Shown in pieces: positions 51,201-64,000 of a stretch of DNA of 64,000 bases (positions are counted from its first letter, which is position 1; every line of letters starts with the position of its first letter). Made by a program: the position numbers and the translations under genes. This DNA is from Rotaria macrura (lineage: Eukaryota > Rotifera > Eurotatoria > Philodinida > Philodinidae): contig OENT01000443.1 in the NCBI GenBank assembly GCA_900239685.1, forward strand, positions 50,375-114,374, in the 5' to 3' direction. The notes beneath the pieces were generated by a model that saw only the letters and a program-made list of their open reading frames with translations, had not been told where the DNA came from and ran no database searches.

Positions 51201-54200
51201 ATTTATACTGAAATAAGAAAATACTACTAGATGATTTTTCGTCGAGATGCCATTCTCACAAGTGAACCATTATTTTCAAAAATAGAAACATCATCGAATC
51301 TGATTGGGAATGATACCATTGGCGGATAGATTTCTATTTGAGACAACATTGTATTGAATCTAGACTTGATTCATCTAATAGAATACGTGAATAAGTTGGT
51401 GTCTAGTTTAAATTTTAGAGAAAAATAAATGTTTCTTCATAGAAATCTCTTCCTTCATTTAGATATATTCGTGGTCTCTATTATACGTGGAAAGGTTTTC
51501 AGAAGCGTCACAATCCAAAATGGAAACGTTTTTATCTAACGAAACAAATATTAATTGATGCTGATATTGCACTACTACGTGTATTTGACTGTTTTATGGA
51601 TTCGGGTTCTCAGGTTATATTACAACTATATATTATGTTACGACTTGGTTCAACATCGATGAAATGTAAGCACTAGCTTTTTCCAAAGTCTTGCAAAGAA
51701 CACTATACCTTTAGAGACGTGCATAGGGCTGTCAATCTCTTTTAGTAGATACTATTTTTGACATAATTCTTTTTCTATTAGTCGATAATCTGTTTGCCAA
51801 ACAATGTTTATCGATTATTTCATCACTTGGTTCACTAGCTTATGCATTAAGTGGCTATTCAAGATGTTGGAGACATATGCAATTAACACACTCACCACAA
51901 GGTTGGCCGAAGGGTAAACCTCCACCACAATTAGTTTCTTGGTGGAGTACAATTATTCAATGGGTATGTTTATTGTGCAGATAACTTTTCTCATTGTCAC
52001 ATTCTTTAATCTGAACTTATGAATACTTTCATTTATTAAGTTTTGGTATCTATTTCTAATTACACCACGAGTTCTAGCTCTTGCGATGTTCGCTGCTACA
52101 TTTCGTTCATGGTTTTGGATTATTCTTGTTGCACACTGGTTCGGAATGCTCTTTTGGATCCTTCGCTTCGTAAGTATTATAAACTAGAGTATGTTTGCTA
52201 AATTCGTACGTTTCTTTTGTTTAGCGTACAATTTTTTGTATTAGTGATCAAACAAAATATAATCCACGAGAAGCTATTTTTGAAAAATGTTACAATCTTG
52301 TCTGTTCATATATATTTATATTTTGTTACATGGTAATATTCATTGTTTCTATTTATGATAAGAATTGTTAGTATAGTCAATGATATACTGAAAAAATTCG
52401 ATAAATAATTTAGTTATTTTTACTACTTAGAGGACAGATCTTATTTTAGAGTTACATGTTTTCGTCATCCTATTTCATAAACGTTCGAAACGACAATATA
52501 GAAGTAATAAGTCACGAATGATAAATATTTAGTGATACGAAACGACGTATTCATAAATTTATTTTGTGCAACTCACATACGTTTTCGAAGAAAATCGTGA
52601 GTAGAAGTTTAAGAGTGAGATGTTTTGCTCGCCACCCTGTGGTTACAGTCATAGTCCCTGGATATAGACGCCCACTCCCCCGCTCTTTTCATTACAGATC
52701 ATAGTAACCCGTGTATTAAGCCATTACAGACATAGAAACAAGCGTTATATTATCGTCATATATTTCAGCGTTATTTGCCGCTTTTCCCAATACTTATAAT
52801 AAAGAAAAAGTTAAATTAAGAAAAATGAACAACGAAACAAGGGCATCTATCAGAGAAAGACGATGCAAAAAAAATTGATCATATCACATTTTCTGTGTTT
52901 TCTATTAGCATGATGAAGTTATAGATATGAGAATTCCTCATTTTAGCTTCAACGGAGCTGCGCTAACAAGCTTTTTAACTAGCGTCAATTCTATGTTTAT
53001 TTTTCATTGTAGAAAATTCTTGATTCTTTCATATCGTTTAGAATCTTCGAAAAGGTGATACTCGTTTACATTACATTGGTTTTTATACGATCTACTACAT
53101 TGAAAACATATCATTCTCCATGATATATGCAATTCATTCTGCTGAAACAAATGTTATTTTGAAATATTCTCTTGTGACATTTGTGTGCGTTGGTTTTTGG
53201 TTTGCTGTATTTTTTCAATTTATTTATTATCGTTTTCTACATCCAAGTGATCATGTTCGTATTAATACGAAACATAATATTGCATCAATAGTACGTATAC
53301 GACCGTTGCCACGTTTTCATCGAATGAAAAGATCGAAATCATGCGAAGAAATGATTGATTTTAATGATTTACAAAATCAAAATGAAAATAATGACCTTGG
53401 CGAAACAATATCATTACAGTTAAATTCGAATTCTAACAATGAACGATGGCATAATCGATTTGCAAAAGAAAATAGACAAAAACTTATTTCACAACAACAA
53501 GCAATTGATCAACGAGTGAAATTAACACGAGCACAAAAACAATTGGTATAAAATGATGAGAATAATATTGTTTAAGAAAGTTTTGAGTATTTTGAAGAAG
53601 AGATCACAATATAAATGATACATGATATCTGTTGTTAATCAATTGAGAAAGAAAATCAGTTGTTTCTGTTCATGAAACACATAGAGATGCATCGTACTAA
53701 TACTGAGCGATCAATACCACATTTTGATGGATCACTGAGAAATGCAAACTATACATACATAGAACAAGTGTCTCGATGTTTCAACACACATAAACTACAC
53801 TTTTATCGATCTCGTTCAGTATTTGCACAAAGCAGATACATTCCTATTTATCAGTACTATGGTTTGGTTCTACTTCACATACAAAAAAAAATTGATGACT
53901 ATTAATTTTTATGAGAATATTTAAAACAGACAATAGTGAGTGTTTTCAAATAGTATAGTTATCGACGGTTTTCTTCAATGAGATATGGTAAAGTTTAGAT
54001 CCATGAATATTTCTTTGGTTTCATCGCAATATTCTAGAAATTTACAAATAAAAATAATAGATCGACTAATTTTACTCGAAGAAAATTCTTCCCGGTATTT
54101 ATTCATCATACTACAGAGTTCAGATTGATCTAAGTTTCGAACTATAATAGTTGCGAATGACGATGGGAATTCTTCAGATTATTTTTTCTGTCCATATATC

Positions 54201-54805
54201 ACATTGTGATTTAATATTCATCATTGAAAAATTCTATTTCTTTATAGGAAGAATCAACTAAACGTCAACAAAATCCATCACGTAGTATTCTCACAAAATT
54301 ATCGTCGAGTCTCAAACGACCAACCACGATTTCAGTGTCTATGGAAAATGAAGATGTTAGTGCTAGAACTAATATTGCTAATAGTACAACTGCATGTTCA
54401 ATTGATAATCATTCATCCACTGTTGATAATCGTAGTTTTCACCGTCAGCCATTTTTTAATGTGACACGTGTAGCATTAGTTCGATCACCACATCAAGAAT
54501 CGTACGCTAAAATGCAACAAGAAGATGATGATGATTGTGATAAACCATCATCTATTTCTTTTATATCAGATACAACAACATCTCAAAATCACCAACAAAT
54601 AAAAATGTTCAATACTATTGAAGATCTACATCCATCGAATGATCATTATGGTAAATTTACTGTAAACATCAATCCGAGTACGAATGAAAATGGAGACGAA
54701 ATGATTTTAACTGCTGCAAAACTTACTCCTCATATCATGTCATCTAGTACTGATAACAAAACATATCAATCATCGACATCAATTGTAAATATTTCACGAT
54801 GTTAA
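48207..54805 (+). CDS. XK-related (XKR) membrane protein with long disordered tails
   Basis: XKR proteins are multi-pass membrane proteins; XKR4/8/9 are caspase-activated phospholipid scramblases. Eight in-phase exons give 952 aa: 48207-48339, 49603-50644, 51463-51665, 51782-51963, 52041-52169, 52225-52332, 53042-53545, 54248-54805. Residues 1 to about 235 are Ser/Thr/Pro-rich. Helices begin at INVFEVFIYAWGVFAFFFD (about 236), followed by DLVLAHAYYLEGAYWLFIL. The family core DCFMDSGSQVILQLYIMLR comes next. Further helices follow at SLGSLAYALSGYSR, ITPRVLALAMFAATF, FWIILVAHWFGML and FVCVGFWFAVFFQFIYYRFL. The C-terminal 240 residues are again disordered, with an acidic patch (EDDDDCD). Both tails make it about twice the length of typical XKR proteins. 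Skipping exon 8 would end the protein two residues into intron 7. Whether it scrambles lipids is unknown. Confidence 0.9.
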
Positions 54806-56803
54806 CATCCGGTAAAAAGAATGATTTAGTTCATAAGCGAAGATTTTTATTAGTGTATCATTCCATCTATTTTAGTTCTATTAAAATAATCAAGGAAAAA
54901 CAAACGATTAAACTATTTGTATTCAACTTTTGATTTGAGCGACGTATTGTCTTCTACACATGGATCCATTCTACGAATATGTTTCGTTTTCGTCAAAAGA
55001 AAAAAGAACACTCTGCAAAACAGTGAATAAATATTTAGAACGCACGAATATTCCTATTTCAATCGTCGCATTTCTCTTTCATTTATTCAATTGTGATCTT
55101 TTCTATCTTTCTTTTTGAAAGCCTTGCATTTAAATCATTCATACATAGGCTAGCGTAAGATTGCAATTGTAATTGATATCATATTTCGTTTTTGTTTCAT
55201 TCTAATTTAGTGTTGACTGAGTTACATCTAGTCACAAATTCGCTCAACAAACATATCTTCGAAGAATACATATGTAGCTTGACTTTTATGCTGTTAGAAA
55301 TTTTCTTTCCGTTTTTTGTCTTCTCATTGTATGTATACTTTTTGTACATTTGTTTTGTGTGTATTAGAGAACGCATCGTTGGTTTTCATGTTCATATACA
55401 CGGAAAACAATTTGTATTCCATTTGATGATAATGTAAGTAAGAGTAGACGCGTTATTTTATTTGTATTTTACAATAAAAATTATGAAAACTTGCATCATA
55501 CGATGACTAAAATATTAACTTTTTTCCAATTGAATATCTCGATAAAAGCGAATAAATGAAATTATGTTAACATTCGCGTTAACAAAACACAAGCTTACAA
55601 TTCATACGAATCGATTCATGTGATATTTTCAGTCAAATTCTGGACATATGTAGTTCTATAACAATACGAAAGAATATATGTTGAATATTCTATGAATATA
55701 AGAAGTGAATGATAGAGAAAATCAGTATCGAATAAGGTTTTCCATAAGAGCATATTGAAACCTTTCCTAATATCTCTCCTCTCGAGTTCTACCATCGATC
55801 TGGCATGTTCATCATAAGTATTGTCGGAAATACATATAAGTTTTTCTCACGATTGTCCTTTTGGTCCGAGTGAATCTCTACATAACTAAAAAACAAACAA
55901 TATATAACAAAATTTTTCTATAGTTAAAACATGAAAAAACGATGTTGTTGCTAATACTAAGAACACGAAGATTCTATATAGTTTGGCTTTGAGATGTTCA
56001 CTATTCTATCAATTGATTTTTGTGACATAGCATCAAAGAAGTAGTTAATATAATAGAGTGACATAGTGTTGGTATTAAATCATCGATACTCGTATCGAGT
56101 ACGTTCTCTATGATCTATGATGAGATATGTGCGACTGTTGTCAAGGTTGTTCTCATGAAAAGAGAGGTCGCTAATCATGTCTATGATTTATTGTTGCCTA
56201 GATGTCTGTTATGAGCCGTTTCTAACGTTTTTCAGACATTGACACAGTAATGTCTTTCATGAGTTCTGCCCTCGAGAAGGAGTACGATAAAGTTCTACTT
56301 GAAATCTTTCAAAATACGGGCTATATGTACAACAGTTAAATTATGTCTCGATTGTAAACTAATATGTCTTTATAAAATGGCTCAGTTTGAAAGGGCGAAG
56401 TAGGAATGAAGAAAAATTCATAAGCAAAAAAATTAGGATTCTTTCCGAAAACCATGTTTCAAATGATTTTCTTTGAACACTTGAACGTTATTTATGCATC
56501 TAATATGTGTATTAGAAATGTTTGACTGTCCAATTTTATTCACTAAGAACATTGGCCTCAGCTCAAAACAAGTCAGAAGTACTCGTCAGATCAAGGCATT
56601 AGTCTTTTACAGACAAATGAAAACAAAACAACATCTCTCGCTTTCTGATGTCTATTCTATCTGTTAAAGCATGATGTCATAATTCGTTTTGATTTTTATT
56701 AAAGATTAAAATAGGATGTGCAATCAAACACTCAACGTAATAAAAAAATAAATGTTTTTGTTTTATATTTATCAAAATATTTGTGGATGAGGAAGTCGAA
56801 GTT
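54806..56803. other. Intergenic between convergent XKR and tektin genes
   Basis: Short hydrophobic open frame at 55192-55437 without other support. Otherwise AT-rich and featureless. Confidence 0.45.
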
Positions 56804-58835
56804 TTAATGAATAGATTGAAGAACATGACGAAGGCCACTCATATCCATATTAAGTAATTTACGATTTCGATCTGTTTCGGTACTTGGCGATATTTCTGTA
56901 TTTAAACGACGTCGAGTTTCTAATGTTCGGTTTTCAAGCATAATTGAATTTGATTTAACAGCTATTTCATCTTCAATTCGATGTAATTGTTGTTGAAGAA
57001 TGTTCCATGCGTGTCTACAAGCAAGTAAAATTGTTCAACTAATAAATTCATTTTTGCTCATTCTACGTACTTGGTTTGCTTCAATTGATCTTCTAACGCA
57101 CGTTTCTCAGCTTTTAATTGTTGCATTTCATCGCATAGCTAAAATTTCGAAACAAAAATACTATAAGATAAACATCAAAAACAAACATACTCCATAGGTA
57201 ACTTCATCACGAACTAAATCCATACCGGGACGACTATGACGATTTTCTTGTCGAGACATGGCTAATTTAATTAATGGTTCTTTATCTAAATGTAAGTCAT
57301 GTATAAATATTTAGTTAATTCCAAAATCGTTTCGTCTTCTATCAATTTTACCTCGAATAGCTTTTTCCAAACGATCAATATCACTTTCGTTACTGAGTAT
57401 TTCTTCTTCCGTCTACAAAAATAAGACACGTCATGAAGAAAAAACATGTGACTTTCTTTTTTTGGAAACTAAAACCTACTTGTTTCTTTTGCCATTCAAG
57501 TTCTCTGAGTGATCGTTCAAGTTCATGTAGACGTTTTCGTAACGCATATTCAGTTGCTTTACTTTGAGATTCAAGATCAGCTGATGATTGTCCCATTGTA
57601 TGAAAGATACTTTCACGAAGACGTGTCGATTCATGAACTAAACGAATTCATACATTCGAGTAGAATAGTTCGATTACTTATTTTCTTTTGAACATACTTT
57701 CTTTTTCTGTACGATCTTTGTTATACTTGGAAAAAGCAACCCATTCTTCTGGTGTTATTTGTCCTTTGATTGGTCGACATGGATCAGGCTTGTAAGTAAT
57801 ATTAGGTGAAAATTCGTTTAATTGTAAATTTTCTTCACAGATAGCATAAGCTGTATGTTTATCTTGTAAATCCTAGATTTAAATAAGAGATTTAGAAAAG
57901 ATTGTCTACGATGAGAAAAATAATAACTCGAATTAATTGTTGTTTAGCTTCATTGAGACGTGCAATCTGATCGAATGCTGTTTGAACTTGTTGATGAAGT
58001 TGTCGTTTGATACCATCGATTACATACACTTCCTGAAATTAAAAAGAAATTGTGTCTTGTTTTCTTACGGTTTTCGACTAATACATACTTTTTTCAATTC
58101 CCGTTCAGGTTCATCATCAACATTATCGATAGCTTTACGACCATCACGTGTCACATGATTTTCCAATGAAACATCTAATTGAAGATATTTTTTTTTCAAA
58201 TGAAATTATTCAATGATATAGAAATAGTACCTAATGGACTTCGCATATGAGCAAGATAACGCTCACATTGTTCTTTAGTGGATTGTATAGCTTGAATTTC
58301 TCGATCAACATCTTGAATTGTATATTCGAGTGTTTTACGCCATTTATCGACTTCATCGAGTCGATCAGAAATACGACCGTCACTAAAAATGAAGAAAGAC
58401 ATCTCAATTAGAACTCTGTTCAAAGACATTCATAGTAGTATCATATTCAACTAAGATCAATACAACTTTACGTTTACTCTTATGCTGTCTTTCTTGTATT
58501 CAACTCAGACAAACATGATCTTTCTCTGCGTACTTATCATGTTTGTTCCACCATGCTTCGTTGTATGTTTCATTGATCAATCGTCGGCCATCTTGTCGTA
58601 CTTGATGAGATACATTTCGACTACGTTCGGCATCATACGATATCGCATAACTATGAAAATATTTTTAAATTCAAATGAAAGAAAACACCTCAGGGTAGAA
58701 TTCTCACTTATGATTGAACCAATCTGGCACATTATACTTAGACCGTGGTTTTTGTTCCAATGTTGGATGAAGTGTATGAACGGTAACTTCTGACTGAGGC
58801 TTCAATGGTTTAGAAAGAGATTCAAATCCACTCAT
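56804..58835 (-). CDS. Tektin (ciliary/flagellar microtubule inner protein)
   Basis: Tektins are coiled-coil filaments bonded inside the doublet microtubules of cilia. Eleven in-phase minus-strand exons give 451 aa, within the usual 420-490: 58835-58708, 58650-58534, 58382-58231, 58174-58089, 58032-57928, 57872-57698, 57637-57480, 57412-57352, 57285-57191, 57138-57071, 57014-56804. Family features in order are PDWFNHNYAISYDAERSR near the N-terminus, ISDRLDEVDKWRKTLE, ITPEEWVAFSKYNKDRTEKE at the central repeat, ALRKRLHELERSLRELE, and the nonapeptide region RPGMDLVRDEV. DEIAVKSNSIMLENRTLETRR follows near the end. The nonapeptide RPNVELCRD has become RPGMDLVRD. The subtype (tektin 3/4/5-like) is not decided. 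It fits a ciliated animal such as a rotifer. Confidence 0.93.
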
Positions 58836-61800
58836 TGCTACAAATGTCGAACCAAACAAAAACAATACGACAAATTTAATGGCAGTTTCTGATCCTCAGT
58901 GAACACCTAAGTTATGTTTGTTTGCCATTCTTACCGATATCTCTATGGACAACCTTGACAACTAGGAGTTTTCTCTCTCAAGACAATGTTCTATCGAAGA
59001 CCATGACGATTGGAAAATTTCATTTTGTTTCTATTTCTGCATTGTATCGGAATCTCTGATCGAAAACTAGAAAGAGATGTCGCTAAAGATCATGCTAAAC
59101 CTTATTTCGGCCGAGGTGCGAATTTGAGTAAGATACTTTTTTTCTTGACATTTGACTTAGCTGTGCGTACAAAGAGAACACCATAGTCTGACTTTTATTT
59201 GAACTACTTTCATTACCTTACCAATGCTACAACTAATAACAGATAACAAGAAGATTACATAAATTGAAGTAAATTGAAACAGTTAACTTAGAATGAATTT
59301 TCATTATAGGTTAAGTTGTATCGGAGGTTAATTATACGGCTCGAATGTTATGATCGTAACTCACGTGCGGTCCGAATGACCTCCAAACCAATCACAGTCC
59401 TTTTTTGGTGGAAGAGACAAAGTTCAAACAACAGATTTCTTAGAAGAGATATTTTTTTAGAACACATCTAGCATGTAGGATAAGCTAAAGCTTGAACAGC
59501 ATTTAAAAAAAGCCTCTTGCGACTTTTTTTCGATACTTGGAGAATATATATTTCAATTATAATGAGTTGTATAGATCAAATTGAATGAAGAAGAGAACAT
59601 CCTTATGTAGTATATCAACAATTCCATTGATATCAACATCGGTAAAAAATGTGGACTCATTTTTGAAGCGCCTATACAAAATTCAGCTTTTTTTCATGGA
59701 CACCAGCTTATAAACAACATCAGTCACTTCACCCTACTGTCCTAGTGTTATGTCATTTGATCGAAATATGGTCAATAATAAAATTTTAGCAGACGGAAAC
59801 TATTCAAAGGATATGCTTTTAATCGTCGTAAAACGATCAGGTGGTTGGGAAGCCAACTACTTATTTGAACTCCTTCAGGAAAATCTTATACTTCGGTATG
59901 AATATCAAGCGTGAATTTAATTTCTAATACACTATTAGAAAGTGCAATCTTGATATTACAAAGATTATCATAAAGCGTGTTTTCTGATTTATCTTTTAAT
60001 ATAAACAAAAGATAAAAACAATAGAAAATGATGTTGCATGATGGTGAAGTTGTATGAACTATTTCTTTTAGAGATGTTGGCTTCTTCGCTTGTCCTTCTT
60101 TTCGGCTATTTTCTGAAAAAGAATATATTGACGATAAAACTTGTTGTTCGAATTTGGCCTCTTTCAACAACAAAAAAAGTTACATTTAGTTGGAAAAAAA
60201 TCAAGAAAGTTAAACAAATTTCAAAATTTCTGTACCAAGAATTTCAAATTCCATGTTCAATTAATAGTTATGTTATCTGTTTTTGCGATAGAAATAAGTC
60301 TTTTCTATCATGCGTTCACGTGCTCGATCAATCAGTGTTTGCGTACGAGTAAAGTTCATTCAGTGCAGCTAGTAAGGAACGCCTAATACCTGATAGCATA
60401 TGTTTCATGTGTCTACATCGCGTGTAACTGCAACACTTTATTTGTACCTAAAAATTTCCGAAGTGTAGATTTTGATGATGAAAACAGAAAAATAAGTACA
60501 TGTTAGACGAATGATACATCTATGGTCTAAATACTCTTCACGACGAGTATAAGATATTCTTACTCCGTTTGATTGTATATGAATTAGTCAGCATTAATGC
60601 TGCGTACTTAGGATACACGACTGCAAAGACACATCTGTAAATGCTCTCATCACCCCCCCCCCCCCCCCACCTCTCTAAGAATCTATAAACTTATCTGTCG
60701 TAGGCGAAAACAATATTTGTCCCCTCTGATAAGATTCATTGATTGTGCTACTAGCATACATTTTTCTTTCTCGTTTTATAATCTTATGTACTTTAGAGTA
60801 ACGAGGGATCGCATAGATGTTAGGATCTCTCAAATTCTTTACTTCTTACATAATTTGATGTCTTCATTCAAATACATATCTGTCTAATGTGTTAACTAAA
60901 AACAAATATCAGCGTTTCATATTAATATCTCTATCATCAAGTGTCGGAGTGGATAAAATTTCTAGTTTCAACTACACACACAACACGTACGGATTCCAAG
61001 ATACTGATATGGATTGAATCGTCTATATCAGATATACATAAACTTAGTTTCGGCGCTCATAGTTTATATACTAAGTGCTTTATGATCGATTAATAATAGT
61101 GATACATTCATCCCAATAAATTGACTCTTGCATATTTACTTAGATATTGTACGATTATGAATGCTCTTGAAAATTAACATTGAACATCAATTTCATCCAT
61201 TTCATTCGTACTATGAGATTGAAAACATTTGCGAATTGAATAGAGACGAATTACTTGTTGCCACTATGTATGCTATGTATTTGACAAATCGAATAAAGTC
61301 GATGTTTTTATTTCATGTGCAACTTTATATCCTATCCCAGCAAGACCACAGGGGTGATTGACATGGTACTGCGCTATTTCCAAAGATTGGGAAAGGACTC
61401 CTATGCAAATTTTAAAACTTCCGTATATCCCTCATTCAGGTATCCACTTAAGCATGCTTAAAAACTATCTTGCAGAAATGATAAGGTAATCGTAAAACAC
61501 TTTAGTACTGATGTCATCACAAACTTCTCGTCGTGAATGGACGCGCAGATAATTAACAGTCACCTTGTGTGTAAAAATCTAACAAGTCTTTATCATTATT
61601 TTTTCTATTGTCTTTCATCATGAGAACAGAAACCTTGCAAGAAATCTTTAAAATTGATTTGATTAGATTTCTAATCCAAACAAACTACCATGTAGATAAT
61701 ATCATTGTGAATTAATAAAACCATAGGATGTTGGACAAAAATGTAAAATAAGAATGACATGAAGCTTCGATTTTAATTATTCTGTATGACGCCAAGCCCT

Positions 61801-62620
61801 TGTTCTTGTTTTTGTGATCTTTTAAAATCTCTGGCAAAAGGTAAATTAGTAAATATTTTTTCAATACCTCAAGTGAACGTGAGATTCTGTTGCTGAAACA
61901 GCTTATAGGAAAAACTCGTATTAAATATCTTATATTATTACGTTTGCTGTAAATAAATACGTTAAATGTAATGTGTTGATTATACCTGAGAAGTATTGGC
62001 TAACAAAATATTGATTATGTTTCGTTGGTTTGTGTTTCTTTATTTAGTAACGAACTACCTTTAACATAATATTGTAGCTTCAATCATAAGCTGCCCAAAA
62101 ACTGTAATGAGCCCCGTCAATATCAATTTGTTTTCGAAAGATGAAACTTAAAAAATACATATTTCATATTTTTAAGAAAAATGAGTACCCAATAGAATTC
62201 GACTCATTTTATACCGTCGTCATGAGGCCATTTCGAATCGTAAATTTCAGTGTATCAAGCTTTAATCTGGTACTCTGTTGGTATCGATTTTCCGCACCAT
62301 GATCTATGACATATAGAACATTTTAAAATCGGATGGCATTTCTTTCTATTTTCAATACTGTTTTCGTTGCATCTGATGCAAACGTTTTCTTCATTTGAAT
62401 GATAAAGTGCTTTATGTTTTTTACTTGAGTGAAGCCTATCTGGAAGCATCATTGGTATCTTAAAGCAAATATCAATAATGTTACTCATAAGAATGACAAA
62501 TGTGTTTTATGGTACGAGGAGTGACGTATTGGTAACCATAGACTTACTACAAATTTTCTTCGTCTTACTCATTTATATCAAAAACAAGTCTTAGATAAAG
62601 TGATCTTTTACTTGGAACAT
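58836..62620. other. Intergenic, mostly featureless
   Basis: Contains a 16-base C homopolymer at 60653-60668, a small minus-strand cysteine-rich frame (listed separately) and several AT-rich open frames around 59886-60386 that I cannot assign. No transposon termini were seen. Confidence 0.45.
62255..62488 (-). CDS. Small cysteine-rich open frame, zinc-finger-like, hypothetical
   Basis: A 77-codon frame carries two CxxC pairs plus H/C pairs: CIRCNENS ... KCHPILKCSICHRSWCG. This suggests a treble-clef or zinc-knuckle fold. A splice-acceptor-like TTTAAG falls at codon 10, so the true exon may begin there. No neighbouring exon was identified and I do not know the family. It could be a transposon-derived fragment or the last exon of a gene. 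Confidence 0.3.
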   Translation of the reverse strand: MSNIIDICFKIPMMLPDRLHSSKKHKALYHSNEENVCIRCNENSIENRKKCHPILKCSICHRSWCGKSIPTEYQIKA

Positions 62621-62642
62621 ATATATATATATATATATATAN
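62621..62642. repeat. (AT)n microsatellite ending in an ambiguous base
   Basis: Pure AT dinucleotide run followed by an N at 62642, so the assembly is uncertain here. It directly precedes the first visible exon of the DOMON gene and may hide the true exon boundary. Confidence 0.8.
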
Positions 62643-62649
62643 CATACAG

Positions 62650-64000
62650 TCGAATTACAGAAAGATGTAGCTGATCTATGGTGGACATTTGATGAAAGCA
62701 AACAAGAGATAACATTTGAATTGCACATTAAAACAACAGGCTGGATTGCGTTGGGCATTAGTCCTGGTAGAGTCTTGATTCTAGTGAATTCTCAGAATAA
62801 CTCAATATTTTTCTGCATTAAGCGGGCGGTATGAAAGGCGCAGATATTGGCGTTGGATGGGTTGATCAAGCAGGCGCTGTATATATGCAAGTAAAATTGA
62901 TTTCGTGTATTTTATACAGCATGTTATAGCTTGTCTGTCTTAAGGATCGTTATGCACCAGCCACTGGACTTCCTATGATGGATAATACAACTGTCGACTG
63001 GATCGCTCTCCGAGGTCGTGAACAAAGTGGATGGACAGCCATTGAATTCAAACGTTTAATAGACACTTGCGATACAATGGATGTTCCGATCAAGGTAATC
63101 TCATCAGTTTAGATTGAGGAGAGTCTCAATCATAACTTATCAGTTTCATCGAGAGATTTCTTCACAAATCTAAAGATTTTCATATACGAAAAAAATGGAA
63201 TTAGCAATTCTAGTCACTTTCAACTGTACTCAACAAAGCTCAACTGATGTGTTTCATTGGTAGTTCGATTTTTAAATGAAGAGGCATTAGATGTGATTCT
63301 CATGAGACTATAATAGACGATACAGATGCAGGCGACTAGAAATGAAAACATGTCAATAATCGAACATTATGACTTGAAAAACAACAGGATTTCAAGATGG
63401 CATATTAGATTAATATCAATAATAACTGCGCGAATCAGATGAACGTTTCGAAGCCAAGACTATCTAGCATTGTGTTTAACTCTTTTTCTATGGATTTATG
63501 AAGCATGTATCGAGTATGAGTAAGGTTTTGAAGAGTTGTAAATTATCCTTTTTAAAAAATTGAGATTATTAAATTGTTTTGTTCATTTTTATACATTTGT
63601 CTTCATATGACTTTTAGTCTGGCACAAGTAATTTAATTTTTGCTTATGGTTTGGTCGATCCTAATCCACCTGGACCGAATGGCCAGATCTCTTATCATCA
63701 AACTCGACGTGGTTCCCGTACTATTCCTCTTCTGTCATATGCAGATCCGCCATCCGAAACTATATTCGATGGACTTGATTCTTTTGAGTTCAGCTTGAAA
63801 AAAGTACGTTACATTTCGAAGTTTTATCAAAATCATTGATCTTCGCATTGATTTGATCTTATGTTCTTCAGTATGTCATCCCATCAGCCGACACAACTTA
63901 CCATTGTAGAATATACAAAGCTCCCAGTAATTATTCAACTAAACGACATGCCATTGGTGTATGTATAATATTCTTGGAGTAATTTTTGTTTTTATACGAT
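62650..64000 (+). CDS. DOMON-domain copper monooxygenase (DBH/MOXD1-like), partial
   Basis: DBH-like enzymes are secretory-pathway, ascorbate-dependent copper monooxygenases. Five exons are visible: 62650-62766, 62823-62890, 62945-63094, 63618-63803, 63872-63958. The first three form a DOMON domain: DLWWTFDESKQEITFEL, TTGWIALGISP, GGMKGADIGVGWVD, then DRYAPATGLP and TVDWIALRG. The fourth gives NLIFAYGLVDP, SYHQTRRGSR and IPLLSYADP, the linker seen in DBH/MOXD proteins. The fifth starts the first copper-binding Cu2 domain with TTYHCRIYKAP. The reading frame continues past the window end. The signal-peptide exon lies before 62650 and was not found, perhaps beyond the AT repeat. MOXD1-like versus DBH proper cannot be settled without the catalytic half. 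Confidence 0.88.

Noticed and set aside
55192..55437. Hydrophobic 81-codon frame in the intergenic region after XKR
   Set aside because: Composition is explained by T-rich DNA; no splice support or domain.
59014..59186. Hydrophobic segment followed by a basic peptide ending RTKRTP, resembling a secreted neuropeptide precursor
   Set aside because: No in-frame ATG after the upstream TGA, and the only possible intron (33 nt) is shorter than any other in the window.
60653..60668. 16-base C homopolymer
   Set aside because: Could form unusual structures, but an isolated homopolymer next to unremarkable sequence is most simply slippage or an assembly artefact.
61360..61440. Segment loosely resembling the U6 snRNA central domain (ctcctatgcaaatt)
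   Set aside because: Similarity is confined to a few bases; no U6 5' hairpin or terminator, so chance is likely.

Overview
The window looks like a stretch of an AT-rich animal nuclear genome with small introns, most consistent with a bdelloid rotifer. I infer this from the very compact introns (many of 50-80 nt with clean GT...AG ends), the animal-type gene set (ornithine decarboxylase antizyme, LIMK/TESK-type kinase, CIB, viperin, RPB3, XK-related protein, tektin, DOMON monooxygenase), a huge intronless LDLa/EGF/7TM receptor, and abundant short foldback and hAT-type DNA transposons. No sequence search was possible, so the taxon is inference. Gene models were built by hand from splice sites and reading phase; every multi-exon model listed as a confident CDS closes in frame.

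Layout. 1-4290: non-coding, with two adjacent foldback repeats. 4294-5167 (-): antizyme with a TCC-TGA +1 programmed-frameshift site. 5937-9440 (-): 12-exon LIMK/TESK-family kinase with no LIM domains. 11865-15036: transposon zone with a foldback MITE, a 1.6-kb deleted hAT element inserted at its edge, and a 165-bp hAT MITE. 16376-17353 (+): intronless viperin (RSAD2). 18250-19268 (-): eight-exon CIB-like protein with degenerate EF-hands.

22310-38230: a large inverted duplication. Each arm is about 2 kb, is diverged, and carries one copy of a previously unflagged two-exon gene. These genes encode secreted six-cysteine peptides with the CS-alpha-beta defensin spacing (24024-24341 on +; 36013-36487 on -). 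A 61-nt block with three TGATAA motifs is identical in both arms and sits about 0.35-0.4 kb upstream of each gene. Between the arms lies a 1,580-residue single-exon receptor (LDLa repeats, EGF repeats, seven membrane helices). Viperin and the two defensin-like genes lie within about 20 kb of one another, though the evidence for a functional cluster is only proximity.

38623-41618: two more MITE-like elements, one with a hammerhead-ribozyme-like core. 41896-42889 (+): a spliced gene I do not recognise. 45384-47979 (+): RPB3. 48207-54805 (+): XK-related protein with very long disordered tails. 56804-58835 (-): tektin. 58836-62620: mostly empty. 62650-64000 (+): the 5' part of a DOMON / copper monooxygenase gene that runs off the end.
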